Notes under the pieces: generated by a model
What the model was told of the DNA's origin: nothing
What the model saw: only the letters and a program-made list of their open reading frames with translations
Databases searched by the model: none
Shown: piece after piece, positions 8,026 through 18,170 of the stretch
Layout of the letters: each line of letters opens with the position of its first letter
Numbering within the stretch: position 1 is the first letter of the stretch
Made by a program: the position numbers and the translations under genes
DNA from: a virus
DNA length: 21,613 bases
Reading direction: 5' to 3' (one strand)
IMG/VR virus record: IMGVR_UViG_3300020281_000136
Span: 1-21,613 of that record

Positions 8026-11000
8026 ATGGAACAATTAAACCCTTACGAGGCGTTAACACAATCCAATGAGGGTTCATTTTCCGATGAAGCCCTTCAGGAT
8101 AATGCTGCTCTTTTGGGACAAACACAAGAGAAACAACAACAAGAGCAGGAACTACTTGAAGAATCTGCTGCCGGTCCATCTGCTACGGCTATGGGTGCCG
8201 AGCAACAGATTGAACAAGTACATCAACAAGAAGAAAAAGAAACACAAGATGGACTAAAGAGGTACGTTGAAACGGCACAAGATGTAGGCCAGAACGTACT
8301 GGAATTTACAGACACTGCTAGAGAGTTTGTTAATTCACCAGCTGCTGGAACCGTTGACTTTGCTATCGATGCATTCAACTTAACTCCAGCAAATTTCCCT
8401 AAGCTTCCTAAATTTGAAAACGATATTGCACAAGGTTTTAGGGAGATTGCTTCTGTTGTTATACCTACATTCATCCTTTCACGTCTAGGTATTAAAGGCG
8501 GACAAGCTGCTCAAGCAAAGGTTGGTTGGGCTATTGGTAGGGATCCACTGGTCAAGCTGTTCTCTGTCATGGGACTGGAGACAGGTGTAGGTGCTGCTGT
8601 GGACTACACCAGTTCCACCTCCAAGGATGGTCATAACGCCACAGGTGCAATGAAGAAGTATCTGCCGGAGTTGTTCTGGTGGATCCCTGATGACATTGCC
8701 ACACTGGATGATGACAGCCCAGACATTAAGAGGGACAAGAGCGTCAAAGAGGGAGCAGCCCTTGGACCGTTCACTGACCTACTGCTAGGTGCTTCACGTA
8801 TTGCACGTGGCATCCGTGGTAACCACAAGATCCGTGGTGAGTTTATCTCTGAAGACGAAACCTCTAAGAAGTTCTTTGATTCCAGACGTAAAAGTAAAGA
8901 TCAGGTAAAGGCTTTAGTTAAAGCCAAGACTGGTAATGAAATGCTTGATGTGTTGGATGAAGCAAAGGAAGCCGTAGAGGTATCTGCTAAGGCACGTCAA
9001 GATGCTATGGACGAGCTTGGCAGATACAACAGCTCAACGGACCGCAGTTTAGATCAACCAATGCTTGGTATCGATAACGATATGTATGAAGCAACCGAAC
9101 AAGGTATTCGATCGGTTGATCCAAACGGCGTCCATGGAGCTGCTGTAGATGCCGCTCGTATTGCTAATAACAAGAACACTGTATATGGTCGTATGGGGAG
9201 CATCATTTCAGAAGGTGCTCTTAAGCATGGTCTTGAAGCTGGTAGTATCACACAACGTACATTCATCAAACAGATCAAGGAAAGCCTTGCTGCAGGTGGT
9301 AAGTACTCATACAAAGATGCTGTCGGCACTTTAACTACAAGTAAACAGATTGAAGATGCTGGTGATGCACTAGCAGCAGTTTTGTTTGACCCAAGGATGA
9401 GCGTTCAAATGATGAAGGCAATCCTTGAAGAGAATAAGAACGTCATGGAAGGTCTCCAAGTCCTAGATAAGGCTGGATACCAGGGTGTATTTAAAGCAAT
9501 CAAATTGTACAAAGATGATTTCTTCAATCTAGATACCCTTAAAGCTCAGGCATATCTAACCCACTCTCTTGGTGGGCAGGTAAGTGATATGGCAGAGGGT
9601 ATGCGTCTTATGGATGGTACTGACGCTATTGAACGTGTACAAGAACAGATCATTGATCGTATTACCTACCTGACTGCAGAGAAAGGTTTGGCTAGCAAGC
9701 TAGCTGGTTCCAACCTGCGAAACATGAACATGTGGAAACGTATCCGCAGCATGGGCAAGAAGGAGGCAAACGAAGCTGCAGAAGGTATCACTGAAGATTT
9801 ACAAGACACAGTTGCTAGTGTTGTTGAAAGGGCACGTCGATATAGAGATGTGTTAAACAACATCCGTAAGTCACGTCCTGAATTTCTAAAACCATTGATG
9901 CAGGTCAATGAGCTGACAGACGGTAATGTTGATTCCATGTACAAACTAAATGAATGGGTCAACAACAAACTTGGAACTGTAGAGAAAGCTTTTATTGATG
10001 GGAAACCTGAGATCCCCTCTGAGGTGATCAAAGGCGCCTACGGCAACCTGTACAACTCACTACTGAGTAGTCCCGCTACTCCAGCTAAAGCTGGCTTTGG
10101 TAACGCAGCGATGCTGTTAGAGAAGCCAGTAGCAACAATGATTGGTGCATTGGCAAGTAGAGATGTGCAGAGCTTCCGTAAAGCTTGGTACATGTATTCA
10201 GCAGTAGGTGAGACGTTCCTTAAAGGTATGAATCACATGGGTATGGTGTTTGCTAAGGCATCACGTAATCCAAACAATGTGCCTTATATGGTGAGGGATA
10301 ACATCGCTACCAGACAAGCCGATGAAATGGCTGGTCTACGTCTAGCAGCTGATGCTTATGCAGAGAATGGCAACGATGGTCCAGCAATCATGGTTGATGT
10401 TGCAGAGTCGTTGTTTGACCTACAGAACCATCCTGTACTTCGCTGGGGTACTAATGCTCTGAGTGCATTGGACGGCTTTAACAGAGCTGTTATTGCTAAC
10501 GGAGAAGCCCGTGGAATGGCTTACACAAATATGCTTGAGTCTGGGGTGAAGGTAGATGGCAAGGCATTAAAGAAAGCAGCTGATGACTACTACAGCAAGA
10601 TGTTTGATAAGGATGGATTTATTGCTGATAAAGCTGTTGATTACATGAGTCGTGAAACGACTATGAGTTTGGATAATCCCATTGTAGATGGTATTTCTGT
10701 ACTCACAACACATCTACCGGCACTAAAGCCTTGGCTGCTGTTCTCTAGGACTCCAGTCAATATCCTTGGACAATTCTGGAACAGAAGCGCTGCTTCTGCT
10801 CTAGCTGGTGACTACAACAAGATTGTTGGTCTACCTGGAAAAGTCCACAGCATTCAAGAGATTGAGGAGATCCTTAAATCCAGGCAAATCCCTAATGATG
10901 AGTTTGCTTTGCAAAGGTTTAAGAGCCTACAGCATGAAATCAAAGGTCGTGTTGCTTTAGGTCAGGTAGCTGTTGGGGCAGCCACCTTCCTGTTCATGAA

Positions 11001-11985
11001 TGATCGGATCACTGGTACTGGTCACTACGACAAGGAACGCCAGAACAACCGTCGTGAAATGGGTTGGCAGCCTAAATCCATCAAAGGTTTAGACGGTAAG
11101 TACTACAGCTATGCAGAAATTGGTCCACTAGCTGACTGGTTGGCAACCACTGTTGATGTGATGGATAACTTTGATCTAATCAGCACAGCTGCATATGAGG
11201 ACTTTAGTCGCAAGATGGGCTTCATCCTTGGTGGTGCATTTGTTAACCGTTCAACCTTGCAAGGTCTGCAACCGTTGATGGATGTCCTAAGTGGTAACCC
11301 AGCCTCCTGGATGCGTTGGGCTTCTACTACTGCAAGTGGTTTTGTTCCGCTATCTGGACTGAGGAACACAATTGGTCAAGTCATGTATCCTGATCTAAAA
11401 GTACTAGATGAAGAATTCGGCCAACACCTACGCAATAGGAATAAGTATCTAGATGTTGTAGATCCTAAAGGTGCACTACCTACTCAATATGACTGGGTTG
11501 ATGGTACACCAATTAACTATGTAGAAGGGTTCTGGGAACGCTTAGTAAATGCAACACTTCCAGTAAAGATTAAGGATACTCCTTCTCCATTAAGGCAGTT
11601 CCTTATTGACATTGAATATGATGCTAGACCTACGTTTGCTAAAAGCTCAGGTGGAATCAAGCTGAACAATGTACAACGTGCAGAGTTGTTTAGCCTGATG
11701 GGTCAGAATCCGTATTTACGTCAAGAGTTAAACAAGATCAAAAAAGACGCAGAAGCAATTGACTTTGTAGGACAGCTAAGAAAAGCAAGGCGAGAGATGA
11801 GAGGCAATGACGATGTAATCATTGAAAAGTTTGCCAGCATCTATAGCCGTGTTGACAAGGCAATTCGAGAAGCAAAGGAAATTGCGGAAGAAAGTATTTC
11901 AGATCTGGACGACATTCGTTCTCAAGAAATGGAGCTTGATATGAACATACAGCAAAACCAGTACGGAATTATCCAAAACAAATAA
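8026..11985 (+). CDS. 16: Internal core protein (T7 gp16-like ejection protein), no visible N-terminal lytic transglycosylase
   Basis: A 1319-residue protein, almost the same length as T7 gp16 (1318), placed last in the ejection block directly before the tail fibre, as in T7. Residues 1-75 are Gln/Glu-rich and probably disordered or coiled-coil. Hydrophobic stretches occur near 138-155 and 976-992, which might contact the membrane. The rest is a long helical Ala/Lys/Asp-rich protein. T7 gp16 starts with an SLT domain (WTESRF...GMMQ...ALAYNQG); none of these motifs is visible here. With the murein-degrading domain on gp15, the two proteins probably share the work differently from T7. The stop is 9 bases before the start codon of this gene on its left side and 3 bases before the next gene on its right side. 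The identity rests on length, position and general character. Confidence 0.85.
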   Translation: MEQLNPYEALTQSNEGSFSDEALQDNAALLGQTQEKQQQEQELLEESAAGPSATAMGAEQQIEQVHQQEEKETQDGLKRYVETAQDVGQNVLEFTDTAREFVNSPAAGTVDFAIDAFNLTPANFPKLPKFENDIAQGFREIASVVIPTFILSRLGIKGGQAAQAKVGWAIGRDPLVKLFSVMGLETGVGAAVDYTSSTSKDGHNATGAMKKYLPELFWWIPDDIATLDDDSPDIKRDKSVKEGAALGPFTDLLLGASRIARGIRGNHKIRGEFISEDETSKKFFDSRRKSKDQVKALVKAKTGNEMLDVLDEAKEAVEVSAKARQDAMDELGRYNSSTDRSLDQPMLGIDNDMYEATEQGIRSVDPNGVHGAAVDAARIANNKNTVYGRMGSIISEGALKHGLEAGSITQRTFIKQIKESLAAGGKYSYKDAVGTLTTSKQIEDAGDALAAVLFDPRMSVQMMKAILEENKNVMEGLQVLDKAGYQGVFKAIKLYKDDFFNLDTLKAQAYLTHSLGGQVSDMAEGMRLMDGTDAIERVQEQIIDRITYLTAEKGLASKLAGSNLRNMNMWKRIRSMGKKEANEAAEGITEDLQDTVASVVERARRYRDVLNNIRKSRPEFLKPLMQVNELTDGNVDSMYKLNEWVNNKLGTVEKAFIDGKPEIPSEVIKGAYGNLYNSLLSSPATPAKAGFGNAAMLLEKPVATMIGALASRDVQSFRKAWYMYSAVGETFLKGMNHMGMVFAKASRNPNNVPYMVRDNIATRQADEMAGLRLAADAYAENGNDGPAIMVDVAESLFDLQNHPVLRWGTNALSALDGFNRAVIANGEARGMAYTNMLESGVKVDGKALKKAADDYYSKMFDKDGFIADKAVDYMSRETTMSLDNPIVDGISVLTTHLPALKPWLLFSRTPVNILGQFWNRSAASALAGDYNKIVGLPGKVHSIQEIEEILKSRQIPNDEFALQRFKSLQHEIKGRVALGQVAVGAATFLFMNDRITGTGHYDKERQNNRREMGWQPKSIKGLDGKYYSYAEIGPLADWLATTVDVMDNFDLISTAAYEDFSRKMGFILGGAFVNRSTLQGLQPLMDVLSGNPASWMRWASTTASGFVPLSGLRNTIGQVMYPDLKVLDEEFGQHLRNRNKYLDVVDPKGALPTQYDWVDGTPINYVEGFWERLVNATLPVKIKDTPSPLRQFLIDIEYDARPTFAKSSGGIKLNNVQRAELFSLMGQNPYLRQELNKIKKDAEAIDFVGQLRKARREMRGNDDVIIEKFASIYSRVDKAIREAKEIAEESISDLDDIRSQEMELDMNIQQNQYGIIQNK

Positions 11986-11988
11986 CCA

Positions 11989-14900
11989 ATGGCACTTTAC
12001 GATACTATTACAATCGCAAGTAGCGGTAAAACGTACACCTTTAGCGGTATTCAGGTTAACGACGAAACAGATCTGAAAGTAAAGAAAGAGGGCGCAACCA
12101 CCAACCTATCAACCCCTACTGACTACACAATCTCTGGGTCACAGATTACTTTCGATGCTGCATATTCGGTAACTAATGGTGATAAATACTTAATTTACCG
12201 TGACACTAAGGACGATGCCGCAAGAAATGATTTCTACCCATCTGGTTCTGTAAGAGCACAGGACTTAAACAAGAACTTTGAACAAGCCTTTATGGCTGCT
12301 GAGGATAAGGTTCCTCAGTTTGGGGCTACATTCCCTGACAACATAGATATGGGCGGTAACAAGATTACCGGTCTAAAGGATATTTACACAGGTGTTGACA
12401 CTGATCAAGATATCAGCTCTATGTTTACAGATAGCGATGCAGCAAGCATTGGCTTTGTTAAACATTTCTTCTTTGACAGTGGTGCTGAGACAGTACTTTC
12501 CAACGAAACTTGGCAGACGAACGATACCACAATTGCAACTACTGCTGCTGTCGTCAAAAAGATTGACGAAGACTTAGCAGCTGCACTAACAACAGAAGTG
12601 CACTCGACAGATGGTATCAGCATTACTGACAATACACCTAATGCAGGTAATATTACTGTTGGTATTAGTCAAGGCTCAGTTGATCTTGATCGGATTAAAC
12701 CTGAAGACATCAACACTTCAACAGAAACCGTCTATGGTTATGCCAACAATGCACCTACTATAACTGGTACAGATTGGGCCACAACTGATGATCAAGTAGC
12801 AACCCTAAAAGCTATTGCTAAACGTCACGATGGTATTGTCAGTAATACCGCTCCTTCTGGAACTGATTATCTGCCTGGTACTGTTTGGTTAAGTGAGTCT
12901 GGATCGAGCGATACAGTTAATGAGGAAGGCGAACAGCTTAACAAATACCTTGCAGTTTGGAATGGTTCGGAGTGGGTCGGTGTAGCAGGTGGTGGTACTT
13001 GGATTAACCAGAATCGTTTGATCTGGGTTGATGCTGGTAACGGTGATGACAACAACGACGGTCACCGTGTTATTTCACCAATGAAGACCATCCAAGGTGC
13101 TGTTAACACAGCTGAAGATGGTGACATGATCTTTGTTCAGCCCGGTGTTTATAGCGAATATCTGCCTATTGACCTTGGACGGAAGAGTAATGTATCGATT
13201 ATTGGTTTGTCGATGCGTAGTGTATTCGTGCACCCACACCCTACTAAGAAGTGGGTCGTTGGAAACACAAGCAACTATGCACCCTCCACTAATGACGTAG
13301 TGAATAAAGTGAGGGAGAATGGTCCACACGGTAACACTACAGCAGATAATTCAGCTAACACTTCTGAATACGAAACCATGTTCCAGCTTGGTTCTGGTTC
13401 ATTTGTCGCTAACATGACCATTGCTGGCATGAAAGCAAGTGGTACTCGTACTGATCTAGCTACAGGCACTAATAGTAGTGCAGCAACAACTCAAGGTTGG
13501 TTCTTTGCATTTGCAGAGAATGACGGAGCTGGTAACGCTGTTAAATTCACCAAGAGTCCTTACGTTCAAAATGTAACGTGCTTTGCTGACTCTGCAATTG
13601 ATAACTCAAACTATCAACCACACTCTACAACCAACCAACCTGCATTCGGTGGTGATCAAACATCCGCCATTACTGGTGGCGCTTTGCTTGTTGATGGTAA
13701 TGTCCCACATGCCGACTCTCCACTACGTTCATTCCTTACTGACGCTTACACCATCATTTGTCTTGATGGTCCTGGTGTGTTGGTTAGAAACGAGGGTTAC
13801 GCACAACTTGTAAGTACCTTTGGTCATTTCACTCATTACCACGCCAAAGCAGAAAGTGGTGGCATGATCAACATGAGCAACTGTACAACTGACTTTGGTC
13901 GGTTTGGTTTGGTTGCTGATGGTCAAAGTTCTGACTCTATCTTTGAAGGCACTGTTTCTGCTACAAGCACTAACAATGTAATTCAAATTGATGCTACTAC
14001 TGCTTGGTCGGAGCGTAACAACAATACTCCAAAGCCTGTCAACCATATGGTTGTCTCGCTTATTAACAACCCATCCAGTGCGTCTGACTTCTATCCAATC
14101 AAAGCAGTAACTGAGCCTAGCTCTGGCGTCTATGACATTGAGTTATACGACAACGTCAGTGTTACTAACGATCAAACTGTTTACTTCTACCTCCGTTCTA
14201 CGATCACCACTGGTGGTCACGTATTTGAATTTGCAGGAGCTGGTACTGATTACCGAGCTCACCCTGACAACGGTGGTACTCCTGTTGAAGCTAATCAAGT
14301 AATAAATGAAGGGGCTGGTAAGGTCTACATCTCAAGCAGTGACCACAACGGTAACTTCAAAGTTGGAGACGTATTCAATGTAAGTACAGATGGTGCAAGC
14401 GTTGCTGTTACTGGTACATCTACATTTAATGGTAATGTAACTGTTGGTGGTACTTTAGATGCTACAACTTTGACTGTTGGTGGCTCTGCTGTAAATAGCA
14501 GTGCTACTTATTTTGACGGTAGTGGTGACATTAAGGACACCGCTATGCCGGATAAAGTGAGTGCTGGTACATCTGGTTATCCAACTTCTGTCACTGTTGA
14601 TGCACAGGGACGTGTAACCGCTATCTCTGCTGGTACTGAGCCTGTTACTGCAGTTAGTGCAGCCTCTGGCTCTGCTGTGTCAGTTACAGCTACCAAAACA
14701 CCTGAAATTGATATCGCTACATTTGCTGGATCTAGTCAAAAGGGTATTGTTGTTAATGATGGCACTTCCGGTAACGATACTAAGTTCCTCAAGGGTGATG
14801 GTACTTGGGCTGATCCCGCACAAGCTGCTTACAACATCTCTGCAACTCAAAGCAGTAATGATGTAGACTTTACACTTGGTGGAAGTAGCAGCAGTACTGT

Positions 14901-16557
14901 TAAAATTGTAGCAGGTTCTGGTGTTAACCTAACACGTAACAGTGCACAAGAATTTGAAATTGCAGCACCAAATACCAACCAAGCTGCGGTGTTTATCAGC
15001 AACACTGTACCTACATCAAGTGTAGATGCAGGTGATATGTGGTGGGATAAAACCACAGGTGAATCTTACATTTACTACAACGACGGTGACAGCTCACAGT
15101 GGGTTCAATTTGCACCACAACAACGTGGTACTGGTAACGGTACGGTAACTAGCGTCACAGCTGGTACAGGCCTAAGTGGTGGTACATTCACTACTACAGG
15201 TACTGTTGCTCTTGCAAACACTGCTGTTACAACCGGTACTTATGGTGATGCTGATAGTGTTGGACAATTTACGGTTGACCAACAAGGTCGAATTACTGGT
15301 GCAAGTAATGTAGATATTGCACTAGCTGCTAGTGCTGTGACAAGCGGCTCCTTTGATGCTGCAAGGATTCCAAGCCTATCTGCCAACAAGATTACGTCTG
15401 ACACTCTTGGTGTTGACCGTATTCCAAGCTTAGCTGCTGCAAAGATTACGTCTGGCACACTAGATGCTGCCCGTATTCCAGATTTAGCTGCTGCAAAGAT
15501 TACGTCTGGTACATTCCACGTTGACCGAATCCCAACACTACAAAAGTCCAAAATTAGTAGCACTGGTACTTGGAATACAGCTGACATCCCAGACCTTAGC
15601 GCTACCTATTTGACAGACTTGTCTGCAGATTCAACACCTCAACTAGGGGCTAATCTTGATGTCAACAGTTATTCGATTGTTAGTACTAGTAACGGTAATG
15701 TCACCCTTAATCCAAATGGTACAGGTGTCGTAAGTTTCGCCAACAACACTGGTACGACGTATGTAAATGGCAGTTATGGTGTAACAATTAAACCACCTAC
15801 ACTTACAGGCAGTTATTCACTGACGCTACCCACAGATGATGGTAATGCCAACCAACTACTTAAAACAAATGGTAGTGGTGTACTGAGTTGGGTTAATGAT
15901 CAAGATACAACTTACAGCCTTGCTGGTGCTAATGACGGTGGTGATTTCCGTATTCGTTTGTCTGACAGCACTACCAACGATGACGTAAAACTCAAAGCTG
16001 GTACTGGTGTTTCCTTAGATAACACTGTTGCAAATGAGTGCACTATCAGTGTCTCTGCTGTACCAACTGGTGCAATCATGTATTGGCCTGGTTCTTCAGC
16101 TATCCCATCAGGTTGGAAAGAATGTAACGGTGAGATCTTGCTGATTGCTGATTACTCAGCTTTGAATACTGCTCTTGGTGCTAACACTTATAAGTGGCAG
16201 TACGACGCTAATAACAGTGCATATACCGTGCCTGGTGGTGGAGCATTTAATGCTGCACTTCACTTCCAACTACCTGATCTACGTGGTGAATTTATCCGTG
16301 GTTTAGACAACAGTCGTGGTGTAGATACTGGACGTGGTTTGGGTTCGGCTCAAGAGGATAACGTTAAGCAGCACCTACATAGTGTTAGTTTAGCGGCCAA
16401 CCAGACAACTTATTCAGCCGGCTCACTACCTCGTTCTTCACATAACACTACTGCCCAGGGAGGCTCTGCATCTACAGGCAATTACCCTGTTACTGCTGGA
16501 ACACCTGATGAAACCCGTCCACGTAACCTTGCAATGAAGGCTATTATCAAGACTTAA
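11989..16557 (+). CDS. 17: Tail fibre protein (T7 gp17-type anchor, beta-helix-like middle, tail-collar tip)
   Basis: A 1522-residue fibre, far longer than T7 gp17 (553). Residues 1-107 follow the T7 fibre anchor pattern (DYTISG...ITFDAAYSVTNGDKYLIYR, then GSVRAQDLN), which fixes it to the nozzle. Residues about 338-740, starting WINQNRLIWVDAGNGDDNNDG and continuing ISPMKTIQGAVNTAEDGDMI, have the look of pectin-lyase-like right-handed beta-helix adhesins or depolymerases. Residues about 800-1110 are Gly/Thr/Ser-rich shaft, with VDAQGR and VDQQGR modules. Four 18-residue repeats plus a degenerate fifth start at residue 1119. Residues 1361-1522 form a phage tail-collar domain: GAIMYWPGSSAIPSGWKECNG, LPDLRGEFIRGLDNSRGVD, QHLH and a C-terminal MKAIIKT. 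The tip probably binds the cell-surface receptor. I see no clear catalytic residues in the beta-helix, so depolymerase activity is only a possibility. Only three bases separate it from gene 16. Confidence 0.93.
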   Translation: MALYDTITIASSGKTYTFSGIQVNDETDLKVKKEGATTNLSTPTDYTISGSQITFDAAYSVTNGDKYLIYRDTKDDAARNDFYPSGSVRAQDLNKNFEQAFMAAEDKVPQFGATFPDNIDMGGNKITGLKDIYTGVDTDQDISSMFTDSDAASIGFVKHFFFDSGAETVLSNETWQTNDTTIATTAAVVKKIDEDLAAALTTEVHSTDGISITDNTPNAGNITVGISQGSVDLDRIKPEDINTSTETVYGYANNAPTITGTDWATTDDQVATLKAIAKRHDGIVSNTAPSGTDYLPGTVWLSESGSSDTVNEEGEQLNKYLAVWNGSEWVGVAGGGTWINQNRLIWVDAGNGDDNNDGHRVISPMKTIQGAVNTAEDGDMIFVQPGVYSEYLPIDLGRKSNVSIIGLSMRSVFVHPHPTKKWVVGNTSNYAPSTNDVVNKVRENGPHGNTTADNSANTSEYETMFQLGSGSFVANMTIAGMKASGTRTDLATGTNSSAATTQGWFFAFAENDGAGNAVKFTKSPYVQNVTCFADSAIDNSNYQPHSTTNQPAFGGDQTSAITGGALLVDGNVPHADSPLRSFLTDAYTIICLDGPGVLVRNEGYAQLVSTFGHFTHYHAKAESGGMINMSNCTTDFGRFGLVADGQSSDSIFEGTVSATSTNNVIQIDATTAWSERNNNTPKPVNHMVVSLINNPSSASDFYPIKAVTEPSSGVYDIELYDNVSVTNDQTVYFYLRSTITTGGHVFEFAGAGTDYRAHPDNGGTPVEANQVINEGAGKVYISSSDHNGNFKVGDVFNVSTDGASVAVTGTSTFNGNVTVGGTLDATTLTVGGSAVNSSATYFDGSGDIKDTAMPDKVSAGTSGYPTSVTVDAQGRVTAISAGTEPVTAVSAASGSAVSVTATKTPEIDIATFAGSSQKGIVVNDGTSGNDTKFLKGDGTWADPAQAAYNISATQSSNDVDFTLGGSSSSTVKIVAGSGVNLTRNSAQEFEIAAPNTNQAAVFISNTVPTSSVDAGDMWWDKTTGESYIYYNDGDSSQWVQFAPQQRGTGNGTVTSVTAGTGLSGGTFTTTGTVALANTAVTTGTYGDADSVGQFTVDQQGRITGASNVDIALAASAVTSGSFDAARIPSLSANKITSDTLGVDRIPSLAAAKITSGTLDAARIPDLAAAKITSGTFHVDRIPTLQKSKISSTGTWNTADIPDLSATYLTDLSADSTPQLGANLDVNSYSIVSTSNGNVTLNPNGTGVVSFANNTGTTYVNGSYGVTIKPPTLTGSYSLTLPTDDGNANQLLKTNGSGVLSWVNDQDTTYSLAGANDGGDFRIRLSDSTTNDDVKLKAGTGVSLDNTVANECTISVSAVPTGAIMYWPGSSAIPSGWKECNGEILLIADYSALNTALGANTYKWQYDANNSAYTVPGGGAFNAALHFQLPDLRGEFIRGLDNSRGVDTGRGLGSAQEDNVKQHLHSVSLAANQTTYSAGSLPRSSHNTTAQGGSASTGNYPVTAGTPDETRPRNLAMKAIIKT
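15343..15615 (+). repeat. 54-bp in-frame tandem repeat in the tail fibre gene
   Basis: Four consecutive 54-bp units (15343-15558) encode 18-residue repeats of the form SG-T-hydrophobic-xxx-RIPxLxAxKIT, followed by a degenerate 57-bp fifth unit (15559-15615, ending SATYLT). Units 2/3 and 3/4 share an identical 26-base block (15430-15455 and 15484-15509), so the copies are similar at DNA level and not only as protein. Such repeats are good substrates for slippage or unequal recombination and could vary fibre length. Arrays of AARIP..KIT type are common in phage fibre shafts. Confidence 0.9.
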
Positions 16558-16559
16558 TT

Positions 16560-18164
16560 ATGACACTTAATTTTCCAAGCAGTCCAACAAATGGACAAAC
16601 ATACTCTCTTGCTAATGGTGCTACTTACACGTGGGATGGTGAGAAGTGGAAGGCATCTAATATCCCAGACAGCTCTGACGTTGTTCAAACTGTAGACACA
16701 CCCAGTAGTGGTGAGTTTTTAAAATGGAACGGTTCAGCAGCAGTTTGGGATGCTGACAACAATACTACCTACAGTACTGTAAGTACTTCTGCTGCTGGAT
16801 TAGCTCCAACATTACCAGCTTCACATGGTGGCAAATTCCTTAGAGGTGACGGTACTTGGGTAGTACCACCTGATACCGATACTACTTATTCAGTTGGTGA
16901 CGGTGGATTAACTCAAAAGAATTTCACTACTACACTTAAAACAAAGCTGGATGGTATTGAAACCAATGCTGATGTAACTGATGCAACTAATGTAGCTGCA
17001 GCTGGTGCAGTCATGGAGAGTGATACCACTACTGCAAGCATGAGTTTTGTAGTAGATGAAGATAACATGTCTTCTAACTCCAATACAAAGGTACCAACCC
17101 AACAATCAGTAAAAGCTTATGTTGACAATAATGCTGGTGGTGGTGGCCTCACTGAATTCACTGAAGCCGATCATGAAACAAGCCCTAATTCAACATATCA
17201 TGTCAGCAGTTTAACTTCTAACGCTGGTTCAACTAACGCCGATGTTGCAATTGTGCCTAAAGGTGATGGCTCTTTGTTAGCTGCTGTCCCTGACAGTGCC
17301 GCTGCTGGTGGCAATAAAAGAGGTAGTAATTCAGTAGATTTACAAACAGATCGCAGTTTTGCCGATCACGTTTGCGGATCAAACTACTCTGTTTTAAGCG
17401 GAGGTACTGGAAATAAAATTGGAACAGGCGGTGGTAATAATGTTATTGCAGGCGGCTATGGAAATGAAATAGATAGTGGTGAGTATAATTCAGCTATTTG
17501 TGGCGGACGGATGCATGATGTTGTTGGTAGTTATGCGACTGTCCTTGGGGGAAGTGGTGCCTATACTGCGGATAATTCATTAGCTTTTGGCTCTGGTTCT
17601 GCTAGTGGATATTCCGCTATTTGCCTTGGTGACCATACTGCTTCTACTGATTACAGCACATGTATTGGAGGTTACAGAGGAGATTCAAAGGGGAGAACGG
17701 GTGTTTTTGTTATCCCTGCTGGTAAAAACAGCAACTTCGGAGATGCTCAATATCAAATTCAAAACGTAAAGAGACAGACAACTGACGCAACTCAGACCAC
17801 ATTAAACGCTGATACTCAAACTTCTAGTTCTTCTGTTTGGAATACTTTTAGACTTGCAGTTAACCAAATGCACGTCATAAAAGGGACATGTGTTGCCGCA
17901 AAATCTGACTACAGCCTCGCAAAAGCTTGGGATTTCACTGCAGTAGTTAAGTGGGAAAACGGCACTAATGCACCAGTAATTGTTGGGACACCGAATATAA
18001 ATGTACTTATGGAAGAGACTAATTCCTCCACTTGGGATATATCTTTAGATATTCTCACTTATTCCACAGCAATTGCTTCTTTTGTTGTAAAAGTTACTGG
18101 TCAAGCTAGTACAACTATCGACTGGCTGTGCACTTTGCATTCTACTGAACTTAACACTCTTTAA
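16560..18164 (+). CDS. Second tail fibre / adhesin with YadA-head-like repeats
   Basis: A 534-residue structural protein with no T7 counterpart. Residues 2-33 (FPSSPTNGQTYSLANGATYTWDGEKW) form an N-terminal module I associate with cyanophage fibres. Residues 90-200 share fibre motifs with the preceding gene (FLRGDGTWVVPPDTDTTY; TKVPTQQSVKAYVD). Residues about 273-374 contain roughly seven short repeats of 12-17 residues with a Ser/Ala-hydrophobic-GG pattern (SVLSGG, NVIAGG, SAICGG, ATVLGG, SLAFGS, SAICLG, STCIGG). This resembles the left-handed beta-roll head of trimeric autotransporters such as YadA. The C-terminal 150 residues have no motif I know. It probably acts as a trimeric distal fibre or receptor-binding subunit. 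It begins two bases after the gene 17 stop, without a Shine-Dalgarno sequence. Base composition becomes more AT-rich toward its 3' half. Confidence 0.82.
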   Translation: MTLNFPSSPTNGQTYSLANGATYTWDGEKWKASNIPDSSDVVQTVDTPSSGEFLKWNGSAAVWDADNNTTYSTVSTSAAGLAPTLPASHGGKFLRGDGTWVVPPDTDTTYSVGDGGLTQKNFTTTLKTKLDGIETNADVTDATNVAAAGAVMESDTTTASMSFVVDEDNMSSNSNTKVPTQQSVKAYVDNNAGGGGLTEFTEADHETSPNSTYHVSSLTSNAGSTNADVAIVPKGDGSLLAAVPDSAAAGGNKRGSNSVDLQTDRSFADHVCGSNYSVLSGGTGNKIGTGGGNNVIAGGYGNEIDSGEYNSAICGGRMHDVVGSYATVLGGSGAYTADNSLAFGSGSASGYSAICLGDHTASTDYSTCIGGYRGDSKGRTGVFVIPAGKNSNFGDAQYQIQNVKRQTTDATQTTLNADTQTSSSSVWNTFRLAVNQMHVIKGTCVAAKSDYSLAKAWDFTAVVKWENGTNAPVIVGTPNINVLMEETNSSTWDISLDILTYSTAIASFVVKVTGQASTTIDWLCTLHSTELNTL

Positions 18165-18170
18165 TTAATT

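Noticed and set aside
15240-15587. Minus-strand open frame of 115 codons over the tandem repeat of the fibre gene
   Set aside because: It mirrors the repeated + strand codons; its repeats are only the complement of the fibre repeats.
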